In this document: positions 45,188 through 58,094 of the stretch, piece by piece | Numbering within the stretch: the stretch's first letter is position 1 | Layout of the letters: each line of letters begins with the position of its first letter | Assembly: GCA_022609375.1 (NCBI GenBank) | Contig: JAGKQE010000033.1 | Span: forward strand, 186,001 to 250,000 | Direction of reading: 5' to 3' | DNA length: 64,000 nt | DNA from: Xenosphaeropsis pyriputrescens | Lineage: Eukaryota > Ascomycota > Leotiomycetes > Phacidiales > Phacidiaceae | Position numbers and translations under genes: made by a program | The notes under the pieces: generated by a model | The model's input: only the letters and a program-made list of their open reading frames with translations | The model's database searches: none | What the model was told of the DNA's origin: nothing

Positions 45188-48100
45188 CTCCTTTTGTTTG
45201 GTTTTAATTTCATTTGGGGTTTCGCTTTTCCTTTTCGCGGGGTATGGCCAATCAAGTGTTGTCAATTGATGTACGCCGTCCGCCAATCCATCTCCAGATC
45301 CGACAACAACCCCGCAATCATCGTCATCCTCCCCGCATGCTTGTGCGGTATGTAAGGGACCATCAACCGCCCAGCCATGTTATAGAATAATACAACAACG
45401 AATAGCTACGGCCGCTCTATGCCTCAACGGTCATGTATTCCCTTCTAGTTGCAGCCATCACGCCTCCTTCCATTCCACTACCGCTTATATCTTTATCCAC
45501 GACATTGCTACAAAGTACACATGCCCTCAAAGCCACCAGTGCACTCTTATCTCCGCGTAAAGGTGGCTCTCTCTTCTTCCAGACGGCTGTGAGAAGGGCT
45601 TCTAGCTGTCGAAATCTGGGGAATTACCGAAATGTACTCGCTCTTCCCCACAACGTCTAGACCGTTGCATTGATCTTTGGATATGTGATGATCTACTAGA
45701 ATAGCAGTACGGGGCAGGTCAGTATCCACATCGATACGACCTCACACCTATGCTCCATCCACAGTCACCGTGATGACCAAATACGATGACCCGATAGAAG
45801 ACGCCTTTGAGGGGATTTGAGATATCATCGGCTTCATACTACTTAGGAAGGTGTTCCGACACCCGAGCGTGCAATGAATTTGTACCCGGACTACATGCCT
45901 TGTAAGCACGCATATGGCAGGAAACAAACACCAAACTTCGTGCGGAGTTCTGCGTGTACGGGGTCGAGGTTAGAGTATCATTCATTAACATCACCGTTCA
46001 AAGTGCATGTCAGCGGATCCTATCTGTACTTATCAGAACTTACCAAGATCAATCACAAACAAGCAAGCAAAACGGACTTTCGGGATCATCTTGAATCGTC
46101 AAGCTTCAAACAACGTGTATTTCTGAGTAAGCCCAAAAGTGGGCATGACTTTATCCTCGTGCGGAATCCATTCCATTGACACTAAATCCACTGGAAACCG
46201 ACACTAACTAGTCCAATCACTGGCTTTGGCTTCATTTTGCTCACCGGGCCGAGACATCAGACTTCCCCAGACTTACCGTTGACTTCAGATGTGAAATGGC
46301 GTTTATGAGTCTCACGTGCCAAGAAGAACATATATGCGCAGCTGCAATCAAGAGATTCTCGCAGACTCCAAGTGTGTTGAAAGCTGGGGAACGCTTGCTT
46401 TCCCCATGTTGTGAAGAGAGTTGGCAACCAGAAAGGGTCGGATACTGAAGGAGACTGTGGGGGAAGTGTGGGGGATGCGGGTAAGAATTTCTCCCTACTA
46501 CAATTATACCCCGGTCATCAGCCGTTACAGATTGGATCTCCCTGCGAGATAGATTCGATTTACGTCGATGGTCATTTGTCAAGAGCTTCTGCGTCATGAT
46601 GTTAACGATGGAACATCTTGCTCGTCGATGTGCCTATCATGATATCTAAACCATTGACTATCGTGGTTAAGAAGTCTTATTCCGCACATAAACCCTTTGA
46701 GACATGATAAACATGAATAACGATTTTGCATAACCGAGATCTCCGATACACTCAAAGGAGCGCTCTTGACATCAATGATTATCACGAACGTTACCTACAA
46801 AAGTTTCCAAATAACCGATCCATATTTTGAACGCGTCTCAAGCATCTCAACCTGCAAAGTTTCCCTGTCCTTCCATGCTCTCCACCCCTCCTCGCTATCC
46901 AGATCTTTTGACAAGGTGACGAAGACTAAACAGACTCCAACACTTGAACATGTCTTCTTCCCCACAAAGCCAAAAATGATCAGACTTTTCTTCTCCACAG
47001 ACACTACCAACAGTTCAAACTACCCCAGATTCATCTCTGAAAGGCTCACTCACCGGGTATTCTATCTGCCAGCTCACGAGCATGAGCAATTGACTTTGCC
47101 GCGCCCTTCAAACAATATTCTTAACCACCAGAAACTTAGCTGACCAAATCATACAAAGATATGTCTGCAATACCCAGGGCCTCGGAGGTAATATTCAGTC
47201 ATCCCTGCCACTTGGAGAACATATATAAGAACGAAAGGGGTCGAATTGGTCTCCTCCATCAACATCGACATCTTCTCAACCCGCACGAAACCATTCGTGA
47301 TCCCCAGATCCCCAGATCAAAGCAGTGGTAATATCTCAACTCCCCAAATCTAAATAACACTCTCGACACTCCCATGCCCCTCAAACCCATCCCCTCTCCA
47401 AAACCCCTCGCCGTTCATCCCATCCCATCCCAACCAAACTAGACAGCAAACACACAGGCACAGAACCAGTGCGAAACGCACACCCTCTGCCCCGGCCCAG
47501 CACGACGGATGAAGACCCTTACTGCCCGCCCATCACGTTCCTCATCGTGCTCTTGCACTTCACTTCCTCGCCCTCCTCACCACACACTCTCGGAGTTGTG
47601 GAGCGGCCCCATTCACCCTTCGGAGCTGCTCCTGGAGTGGGCCGCCGGAGCTAAGCGGAGAAGGGGCGGAGGAGTGGCTCTGCTCTGACTCTGACTCCTC
47701 GGGGTTGGGTTGTTGGCTTTTCTCGGCGATTGCGGTTGTCGGGGATGTGGGCTCGGGGAATGGAGAGGGGGTAAGGTTTTGCGGATTTGGTTAGGCGAGT
47801 TGATGTTGATGATGGTGGTGGTGTTTTGATGACTTAGTTATTGCACTCGTTGACTTTGTTGAGGACGTTGTAGATGCAGGTTGCCTTTGTACTGCGTGGG
47901 AGGCTCTTGGGATGGAGTTAGGACTACGTTCAAGAGCAAGTCAACTTCGTACATGTTTTCGCTCTCGAGATTGGTGGGAAGTATCTTCCACTCACTCCTT
48001 TTCCCTGATCTTCTGGTAGAGAACTCGTAAGTTAGATACGTAGAATGTCGTCACTCAAGGCTGTTTTTTTTGTCAAGTGGCTTCAAAGCTATAGACGTGT

Positions 48101-51100
48101 TTTCGACTAATGTTGATTCTTTCCATACCATTCATGCTCGCCTTGATGAGAAGAGATGGGAAACTGATCACGCATGGGTAAAGAACAAGATTTTTCAACA
48201 AAAGTGGTTTCTGAACGTTGTTTCCAGGCTTTTCGAATGACCAAGACCTTATGCTATTCAAATAGAAGACTCCCTCTTCTTTGCATGTCCATTGAGTTCC
48301 TTTCTGAAGTAGACAAATGCGCTGTAAGTCGATAAATACAGGTTATGAATGTCGAATCTATCGAACAAAAACTTTTCCAATCTTCTATGCATATCTGGGG
48401 CATTCTAGCGTTCACATAATGATATCCTTGCCAGTCTCTGTAATGAAGCGATCTACATAACGCAACGTATGTACCATGTTCAAATAAGTCCTGGTCGTCG
48501 GGTATATCAAACTACGGATCTAGCCCTAATGTGTAATCACTGCTCGGTTCGTCTCAAGCCAACGACGGACGTTTGCCAATGAGACAGCTCGCATTTGGCC
48601 ATCTCAACGCCCATCACGGAAAGACCTGCGGCTCTCCAGCCTCCATTCTCTCCGCCATTTCAAAAGGCCCTCGTAGCATTGGCTGCGACAGCGATATTTC
48701 TCAGCGCTTCGCGCTTCGTCGGCTCCGCGCATTGACCTCGGGCCCGGTTTTTATCTTCGGTGCCATCCCACTATCGGAATCCGTAATTGGAGCCGGATCC
48801 GCCACTCGTCATCGGGGCCGCACTGCACTGTCAGAGATCTGCTGATTCTTGGAATGCAATGATGGACTGATTCTCCAATGGCGAGCTGCTGACCTCCAAA
48901 AGTCACGCGTTGAGGCCCAATGTGGTATCGAGTCTGGCCCCCCTGTAGGCAGATCAAGAGATGGCTGGAGTTATCTTATCTTCGTCAAGTCTGCAACTTT
49001 GCAGATCAGATGAGCATCAGAATTAATCGTGGGGAAGTGTGAAATCACGGGCAGATACTTATAAATCAGTTATTCTCCGTCACAAAGCAAAGCTCTGTAG
49101 TGATAGATCGTCCAGGTTGTATGCGCGAATCCATCCATCACACACTCACCAATCCACGGACAGCCATTACCCATCACACACGGGTCCCCACCGCACACAC
49201 AAGGTCCACCGCGCAGTATTAGACGTCCAATATCCACCGGCACGCCCCTCACGACCTCGCCCCGAAGTAGCTCCCCCAAAAATGTTCTGCGCCCTCCTCC
49301 TCGATCGCTATCCGGGCCCTGCCCCGACCCGGTCTACACCAAAGCCCTGCGCCCTCACCCAACAGCAAACTCCTCCTCCTCCTCAGCCTCCGCCACAGAA
49401 GGCCGCCCCGTCTAAACCCCGAGCCTTCCTCACTCGTGTCTCCTCCCGGACGCCGCTCCTCCCGAAGTCCAAGTCCAAGTCCAAGTCTCACTAAGATGGG
49501 GGCCTAAGATCGAGAACGCTCGCAGGGCCCGCCCCGGACCCGGACGGGCCCGAAGATGAGGCCTGTCATCGATCACTTGCGGAACCAGCTCTGGACACCA
49601 CGGCGCTCCAGAGGGCTCTGATGACCTGATGTTGTGGGAGTGAAGCTGCCGCTCATCTCGGAGAGTCTTCGGCCGCTGACATGCACCGGCTGGTCGGTCG
49701 TTGATGGGTTGATGGATCTGTTGCCCGATGGGGTCACGGTTGGGATGTACGTTGGATAGGAATGTACTACAGAGGACAAGAAGTGTTTTGTAGGAAGAGA
49801 GTAGATTTGGATGCGAAGTCTGAAGGCTGGGAGGCAAGTGGGCTATGGCCATGGAGCGTGGTATCATGTGATGGGATGAGAGATGAGAGATGAGAGAGAG
49901 AAGATGGGAGATGGAAAATTCGATTGATTGATAAGATGGCTTGGCTACTTGACAGTGGATTTGGATCTTGATACGGACTGGGGATAGAATGGTTTAGTAA
50001 GGTATTCGAAGATAGAATTACAATTCTTTCGGCAAGGAGCCAGCTGATCGTATTTCATGTTATGAAGATCGACAAGTTTCTTGCTCCAACTTGAAAGACT
50101 GCAATCCTAGATGTCCATGTACCGAGTGAGCACCCACAGTTGAGCGCTCAGTCGTCACAATTCTCATAGTCCCTTCATACGGGTTCTTCATGACTCAACA
50201 GCGCCTCGATTGCGCGCTCACTCCCCTCCCATCGGAGAATTCGGCTTCGGGTGGCATTGCTTGTAAAGCTTTGAGTCCAGCAAGACATACATAAACCCTT
50301 TCTCGATCATGTCGATACGGAATACGGAATCCAAACTGGTCGATGGCCTCGATTCGAGATCGATAATTTCGCCAAGACATTCGCATTGTCCAGTGCACAG
50401 AGCCCCTTCGCCCCCTCTTTGCCTCCGTTGTTCGCTTTATTCCCGGACTTCAAGCACATACAGCACGATACTATGCTGTATGGCCGGCCATTCTTGCGGC
50501 TCAAGTCCATGTCGTATTACACAGTGCTTACTTAGCATCTAACATGATATCATGTGTCTCTGGTTGATATTGCACGTCGAGGCGTGGCCTACTCGGCAAA
50601 GCAATATGTAGCCTGGCCGCTGTTCGTGGGATGAATAGAGTGATGGGATTGTGTATCAAGTGGGGCTGAATCCTGCGCTTCGAATTCGCTTCACGACAGA
50701 CGAGATTCAATTTCAATTCATTTGATTCACGCAGTACGGATGGCAGACTGGCGGTCTTGATCCCTGAGGCCTGAGAGATACATAGGTTACCTCTTTGCTT
50801 TATGTAGTTCACTGGGTGGATGCTGTGGAGATGCCGTATTAACGAAAGAGTTCGTGGAATCGCTTTTGATCCTTCTTCTGGGGAACACGCGTGGGATCCT
50901 GACTCCACTGTACAACTGTACAACATGACATGCACTTCTCGTTGATGCTGAATATGCGAGGCCTTGGCCGAAAGAGGATTTTCGAGGTGAGATGAGGCCA
51001 ATCTGTTGCTTCTTAGCCAAGATGGTTGGCAGTACGGGCACATACTTACTTACTTACTTGGCAAGTCATGTGGTCGTATAAATGGATCCTTCTGATACAC

Positions 51101-53880
51101 AGATACAATTCTCATTATATGCCTCTTCGAAATAGTTCTTCCAAGCCGCTTTCTCTGACACCGAGACGATGAAAATTTCGATTAACTTGGCATGCCTTAC
51201 TGTATTCAGCACTCAAGAGCATGAGAAGCATGACCTCTCCGTTGCTATACATGATACAGGAAGCAGGGTCATATACGAGCCGCAAAGGCCGTGATCCTTC
51301 GAGGCTTCGACTACAATGCCAAGCTTTGGACAGGTGTTTAAACCCGAGCTTAATGACATTAAACTGCACACCAATTCATGGCTCTTATTCCGGCCAAGAG
51401 ACATGCTGCTGGACTATGAGGTGACAGCGAGATGGAAAAGGGAGTTGTAGCACTATAAAGTGATAGCGGCGATGAGAGGGAATGAAGTTCATGACAGCGA
51501 AAGTCTCGTCGAGTGAGCCGAATGAGCCACATGATTGTCTGCACGTGCACATGCCAAGCTTTACGAGGGGAGACAAGGATGCGGCTCCTCTCTCTCGCAC
51601 CAGGGTATTGCTTGACAACCTCAGGCTGGCACTGGCAAGTCTGACACTGGCAAGTCTGACACCAAAGTGAAACCAATTTCGCTTCAGTTTCTGTCGCTCC
51701 ACTTTGTATTTCCGAAGACATCCCACAGCCTGTCGTGACCCGCTGCTCATTCAACGCCGTCTGTGAGCTCTTGATCTCCCTCCATCGCTCTGTGCGCGTG
51801 AGAGGTGCACTCTACTTTGCTTTGTGGGGACGAGGGGAGGCGATGGTCGAAGAGAACGAATCCCGTGCTGAGCTGCATGGTGGAGCACGTCGACTCGGCG
51901 TGAGGAATTTGTTCGATTCTGATGTTATACTTGTACATTGTTGACTCTGGATCATAGCAACCGAGGTTGAAGGCGGACGAAGAGTCGGTCCAATGCTGTG
52001 CATGGCGGCTACTTGACTTTGTGCGTGGAAATCAGTATGTACTCTCCTATCTCTCTTTGAGCATAAGTGGCCTATTTTAGGGAATGCGTACCTTGTTGGA
52101 TATTCCAATAACTACCGGATGAGACCTGCTTCGAATGCGCTTAGTTGCCGGTGACGATTGTGCGGTGGAAATGGGCGCAGCAACAGCGACAGCAACAGCA
52201 GAAGAGAAATTCATTCCAGAAAACATTTACAATGCTCCACCCTCAAGTCAAGTCAAGTCCAGCCAAACCGAGTCATGATAACATGCATGTTCAGGGTAGT
52301 TACTGTACGTCCATAAAAATAGCTGCGGCTAAGGTGAGTAGTCCCCTCTTTGGCAAATGTTCTTCCTCTTCTTCTACTTATGTACTTACATACTGAGTTC
52401 ACACTCCACACAGTGCAGTGCATCACCACATAGGGCGACGAGCTACGAAGTCCTCGTCATCAAGACTCCATAATGGTACAGCAAAGATACGGAATACGAT
52501 ACGATGACGATTTCACCATGGCAGTCAGCGACACATCTGTACCAATATGAGTCGATTTTCGACGTCGCTTCTCGTGAGGTCTCGCTTCACTTGGTCTGTA
52601 CTTCGTAATACATCTACCATAGTCGTAGGCCTCATGCTTGAGCCGGACATCGGACAAAAGGTACAAGGTACAAGTCACAAGTCAAGAGGAAGGCAGTGGG
52701 TGACATGGCCACAAAGAGGGCTGATGGCGGCAAACCATCCACTCGCCGGTTTGCCGACGGCTTGAACTTTCCTTTCAACAATGTACATACTCGGGTGAAT
52801 GCATATAGAAAGGTGCAGAGACGACGAGTTGAACCAGCGACATGCATAGATAAACGAGGGCCGCGTAATTTGAAGATGAGTGGAGGAAAGCAGTCGTTCT
52901 CATCTTCTTCATCCACTGTGGTTCACGATAAGGAAGGTAGAGTATTGAATCTTAGATATCGACAAATGCTACAATTCAGGCGTGAAAACAAGTACATCAC
53001 TTCATATTAGATACGATTCCCCTCGTTCTTGAGAACCCCTCTTTCCCCCCTAGCATACAAGGACACTCGACCGTACTTGTACAAGTACAGCCATGGTCGG
53101 TCATAGCCTATCGAAGCCATATCCTAGGCACAATTGAAACCCACATCTTTCTGTCACCTCCCCCTGTCCACGTTGTCCTAACTCGGAATACTACTACTTG
53201 TACACCAACATCCAATGTCCATATCCTACTTGTATTCTGCTATTATATACCCCCCAAAAGTATTCTCATTTTGGAAGTGAACGGAGCACAACACAGCACA
53301 GCACAGCACATATGCCGATCATCTACTCCGTAAGAAGACTTCGAGAGCAAGCCGCCGTGAATGGCCAAGCTCGTATGTCCTACTTACCAGAATGTTTCAC
53401 ACTGGCTGGCCCATACCGGCGCTCATCATCGTATACGGCCTCCTCCCCAGCTGCTAAAGCACATTGTGAGACTCCTGTTCCTGCCAAGTGCTCTTCGCAA
53501 CAATGATTTACCGCGCATCCAACAGGGCCTTAAAAGTTAAGTTGGACAAAGCACTCACGCCCGCCAGTCCAATAGGGGCTCGAGATGTTGCAAGGTGGGT
53601 TTGATACGCAAGCATCTCCTACTCTACATCTTAAGGCTGTGCGCTGCGTCAGCTTTCCCCCAAAATCCTTCTCTCGTCCAGTCCCTTCCTGTTTGTTGCC
53701 TCATCATCACCGCTTTGGATCCTACTCCATACACTTAGGTTTCGTCCCAGGACCATCACACTCTTTTGAGATTCCAAATCGACCTCGTTGAATTCCTGTT
53801 TAAGAATTTCCACTTCCCACAATCCTTTTTTCCCCTCGATCATCGAACCTTCAGGAATCAACCACTTTACTCCTTTCAAT

Positions 53881-55002
53881 ATGCGCTCCTCAGTCCTTTC
53901 CAGCGCCGCCGTCGTCCTCGGAGCCGCCCAGCTCATCAACGCTCAGACTTTCACTGACTGCAACCCAACTGAGAACTGTTCGTCCCATAAACATGAACAA
54001 AACCGTCCGATCTAGTAACTAACAAAGGAAATAGCTACCTGCCCAGCTGATCCAGCTCTCGGAAAGACCGTCACTGTCGACTTCACCAAGGGAGAAAACG
54101 ATGTTTTCGTTTTGGCTGATGGAACTTCCCTCATCTATGGCGATCAAGGAGCCGTCTTTGCCATGAACAAGGAGACGGATGCGCCAACAATCACTTCCAA
54201 CGACTACATTTTCTTCGGCAAGATCGACGTCTGGATGAAGGCCGCCAACGGAACCGGTGTTATTTCATCCTTCGTTCTGGAGTCAGATGATCTCGACGAG
54301 ATCGATTGGGTATGTGAATTTTGCTCAAACTCAACATGACGGGGTGAAGAAGACATGAAAATGAACAAGCATGCTGACACTCTGCAGGAATGGATTGGAG
54401 GCTTCACCACTTCCGTAGAGTCCAACTACTTCGGAAAGGGCAACACCACCTCCTACGATCGCGCCCTCTATCACAACGTGACCAGCCCACAGACCGAGTG
54501 GCACAAGTACACAATCGACTGGACCTCGGATTACATCCGCTGGATCATCGACGACGTGCAAATCCGCCAACTCAACTACAGCGACGCCCTCAACGGCCAG
54601 AACTTCCCGCAAACCCCAATGCGCATAAAGATGGGATCCTGGGACGCCGGAGCCTCCACCGAGGCAGCTGGTACCATCGAGTGGGCTGGTGGTCTTACCG
54701 ACTTCAGTACCGCCCCATTCAACATGTACGTCGCCAACGTCACCATCGAGGACTACTCCTCCGGTGGCAACGAGTACGTCTGGGGTGACACCACCGGCTC
54801 TTGGCAGTCTATCGTGATCAAGAACGGTACTGAGGCCGATGCCAACAACGCTTACGCTACCTCCTCTAAGTCCTCGGACTCTGCCTCGTCCTCTGGATCT
54901 TCTACCTCGTCCACCTCCGCATCTTCGGCCGGCCACAAGTTCGGTGTTGCCGATGGCGTCGTCATCGCTCTTGGCCTCGTTATGGGTTACTTCTTCATGT
55001 AA
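53881..55002 (+). CDS. CRH-family GH16 cell-wall transglycosylase, GPI-anchored
   Basis: Exons are 53881-53977, 54035-54309 and 54388-55002; 328 aa. Signal peptide MRSSVLSSAAVVLGAAQLINA. The GH16 catalytic motif DEIDWEWIGG is split by intron 2, which falls after the Trp, leaving the nucleophile Glu (about 121) in exon 2 and the acid/base Glu (125) in exon 3. Further blocks are YIFFGKIDVWMKAANGTGVI, WTSDYIRWIIDDVQIRQL and MRIKMGSWDAGA. The Ser-rich stretch and hydrophobic end (VADGVVIALGLVMGYFFM) are a GPI signal. By family it links chitin to beta-glucan at the wall. No CBM18 domain is seen, unlike some Crh1 members. It stands alone after a long gene-free stretch. Confidence 0.95.
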
Positions 55003-57300
55003 AGCAAGTTGATTTTTGCGATAGGGGGGGCAATTTTGATAATTTCCCCCGCTTTACTAATCACCTTGTCGATATGATTTGCGATTTTGCGTTTCTTTAA
55101 AAGCGGAGATGCTTAGATGGATGGCTTTCCCCGTTGTTTGTCTAGATGGTTGTGGGCGTGTGTATGTTCACTGTGGGATATATGTACATCCTCCCTGTCG
55201 TATATAGTTGCATATGCATTTGCTTGGCGCATTTCTCTTACTTTACTTTATTTTATACCACGAACGCCTTTTTCTTATTTGTTTTTCACCCACTTTCTTA
55301 TTCACACTTTACATATATGGGTAGATATAATGACGCTCATTTAATTGTGCTTGTACGTCTCTCGTGGCTGTATGGGAAATGTGAGGATCTGAAGTGATGG
55401 CTGTATAATGCGACTTTGGGGAAGTGGTGTCTATATGTAGTCTGTATGCCCAACCATAAGATGGGGTGTTACACCATCACTATCGAACAGCGAATGACCT
55501 CTCGAACCAGAAGATCTACAGCAAAGGTAAAAAGCTTATATCCCCACGTCTGAGCTTGAGAAGGATCACCAAATGTACATCGTCTTTATTTTACGTATTG
55601 TCTAGCCTGTGTCACATATGGAGTAGCGACACAAGCTCAACACCTACCCCAGATATCGACAGCAACAGGACCCACCAGATCCGGAGGAAACTGATTTCAC
55701 CCGTCCCATCCTCCCTCTCCCAAGCCCATCCAAATCCTGTGCCCTCGGGCCCAGGTCTACTCTTCGGCTCCAACTCCCCACGCCCCCATCTCTCGGAGCC
55801 GAAACGTACACGCCGGCACACCATCGGGCCCGCCCCTTCCCGGTCCCGGAGACGCGGTGTCCGACCAGGCCCAGAGGCTTGCATGTACGGGTGAATCCAA
55901 CACCCTCAGCACCCAACACTGCCCTCTCCATAAACACATACTATTCTTTGATAGCCCCTCCCCTCCCACTTCTGCCGTTCGCGCGCCTCGGACCATGCCG
56001 GCGCCTGAAATGACGTCCGGGCTCCGACGCGACGCGCACCAGCGAGGACGAGCCTGGTTCTCGGGCGTCGGGAGATCGCCCTTGGCAGTGGGCTTGGCTG
56101 CGATGGGGGGGGGGGGCGGGGTTTGCGCTGGACGTGCTTGTGCTCACTGGTTCCGTGGGCCCGGTACCGCGCTCCTGTCGAGATCCGGAGGTGTTGGCTC
56201 GGGGCTTGGGCGTTGAGATCCGAGCGAGGGCTTTCAGTCATCCAGAGTACTCTTGATAAAGGTCTTATTTGCATACCACTATCTCCAATTATCTCACGGG
56301 ATTGAGAAGCATAGCAAACTATAAAAGGACCTATTTTCTGACCTTCACTACTCATCAAAAATCCATTGCTTCTTGCCATTGAAACATAGGAAAGCAGACT
56401 TGTTGAGTATCTAGAAACACCAAGTATTTGCCATAAAGCCATGAGTGAACGATGACGAAATTATATATGATGACACCAAAGATTGTGTTTGGCCAAAGAA
56501 TAATTTCACATGGCATACAAATATACACTTGATCATACCTTTGATTTGTGTTTATCTCCCGAAGTATCCTAGTGGTCAGCTCCTATATCGTTTGACAACT
56601 TCCAGATGGCTTCGTCAGGTAGGCATGGCTTACTACGATCACGAACACTGTCTTGAGACATATCTTGAACAAATCACGGCATCTTCATAAACCATACTCA
56701 ACGGGCAAAAGAAATATCTAGCCACCTGTTTTGGTGAGTGTGGAGTTATGATTCTCTGTGTTACCCAAAGTATGTGCTTCTCCAAACTTCACTACCTTCG
56801 ATATATGTAGTGGTATACCCCCAGGTTGGCTACGACTCGAAGCTATATAAGTTCCTGTCCTTTGATACTTTCAACCGGCAAGAGATACAAAACCAAACAC
56901 CATATTGCTCCGGTGTGGGATTCCAGGTACCGGCCCGGGACCCGATTTCACAGTGGCGGGGTTTTTAACAAATGATTGGTATTGAAATGACGACAAATGC
57001 GAGATCAACGGTGATGGTAATGACATATACACAGGGCAAAGTGCAAAGTGCAGACGACTTGAGTCAGCTCGATCTCTTTCGCAAGGTCCCTCTAGGATGA
57101 AAGTGCTCCGGTGGCAGTATTAAAAAATTCCTACGAAAGAGCTCTGACAACTCGGTACTTTCCATCAGATAAGCTATATGAAGAGCAGTTAAGGCCAAAG
57201 ATTTAATATTGTTAGTCAATAAAACAAAGGGTTTCGGATATTTCGCATCATAAGATACTCTATTGGGCAAACCTGAAGGATACAGATAATCGCTCGAAGC
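55003..57300. other. Intergenic stretch, GC-rich island and AT-rich part
   Basis: Holds the GH16 3' region, then a GC-rich block at about 55.63-56.2 kb with a 9-bp inverted repeat (TTCGGCTCC 55763-55771 and GGAGCCGAA 55795-55803) and a 12-G run near 56.11 kb. Beyond 56.3 kb it is AT-rich with no gene seen. Confidence 0.4.
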
Positions 57301-58046
57301 CAATGGCGTCGAAAACGGTCAACAGCAGCATCGCAGAATTCCCAGTACTCTGGATACTATCCCGAGATCTCTCAATCCATCAGCCTAATGTCAAACATGC
57401 CATTATCATCTTCTTAAGTGCCCGTTCTATTCACCATGATGTTTGTAGGGCTGTAGATCACCATGCGTAAAGACAACACGCTGGTCTCGCAACATGGTAA
57501 TGACGAGTGAACTTGGGAGTGATAGGTGTGATAAATGTTCCGTCTTCTCGAACCGTCTAAGGGTCCCCTTGTTTATCTCTGCTTCGTTCTGGAACGGCCC
57601 TGATATCAAAGGATCGTTCTCAGGATCCCAGAAAATTCTATCAGCGAGAGGCTGTCGACTCACCGAATCGATGTATGGAGGCGGTCCAAGCATTCAAAGG
57701 TCAATGACTGCAGCTTGAAATTAACTGGTGATACCAAGCTTCTTGGTAGGCATTAGAGCTTCCCAGGACGCTTCAAGAGTCTGGCCGTGGACGAATTCTA
57801 TGATGATATATTTTATATTTGTGTCGGAATTCGCAGATACATCGAAAATCATGGGCACTGAAACGCAGTTATTCTTTATAAATTAATGAGTTTCTGGGAC
57901 TATCCTTCCACAAGAGACGCACCTGGCCCAAATTTCACCTCGAAGTTTATTTCGACACGCACAACTTTTGAGAAGGCATCGGATACGCTGAGAATGCTAT
58001 TGTCTGCCTGAATCTGTGTGATAGATGGGAATCCCAAGTCCGGCAT
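57301..58046 (-). pseudogene. APH/choline-kinase-type phosphotransferase, decayed
   Basis: The reading starts near MPDLGFPSITQIQADN (ATG 58046), has VVRVEINFEVKFG and, after a plausible 66-bp intron, YIIIEFVHGQTLEASWEAL. It then meets TAA (57721-57723) and TGA (57694-57696) in one frame, and continues LGPPPYIDSVSRQPLADRI ... GPFQNEAEINKG ... FTHGDLQP, the conserved catalytic HGD of the APH fold. A one-base shift at about 57440 leads to TNIMVN, then LMD-stop-EISG-stop-YPEYWEFCDAAV, where both stops replace Trp (57372-57374 and 57357-57359). The expected sequence of such proteins is DWEISGWYPEYWE. Four stops and a frameshift mean it is not functional as a full protein. It starts 48 bp past the kinase stop. 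Confidence 0.85.
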
Positions 58047-58094
58047 ATTCTGACAATTTTTTATTAGGAAGAAAAAAGGTGAACTTGATAACCT

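Larger units (their letters stand above)
44109..53880. other. 9.8-kb stretch without a recognisable gene
   Basis: Lies between the divergent sugar transporter and GH16 genes. Contents: an A7-CGGTCG repeat at 44235-44269, a GGGTCCT-type repeat near 44.66 kb, a 9-bp satellite at 45061-45159, GC-rich islands around 47.5-47.7 and 48.6-49.7 kb, many short frames, and a pyrimidine-rich leader before GH16 at about 53.64-53.87 kb. The longest ATG-headed frame (minus, 50528-51043, 171 codons) has no recognised domain. I see no intact or clearly broken transposon. Confidence 0.4.

Noticed and set aside
45025..45207. Hydrophobic (FIL)n frame that might seem a membrane peptide
   Set aside because: It is only the translation of the CTATTTATT satellite.
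49039..49494. 151-codon Pro/Ser/Lys-rich frame in the GC-rich island
   Set aside because: Composition follows simple repeats (AAGTCC, CCTCCT) and GC bias; no ordered domain.
50528..51043. 171-codon minus-strand frame with ATG
   Set aside because: Longest frame in the gene-empty region, but no domain, signal or conserved motif; overlapping frames on the same stretch are similarly long.
54331..54936. Long minus-strand Gly/Val-rich frame
   Set aside because: Antisense shadow of the GH16 gene's third exon.
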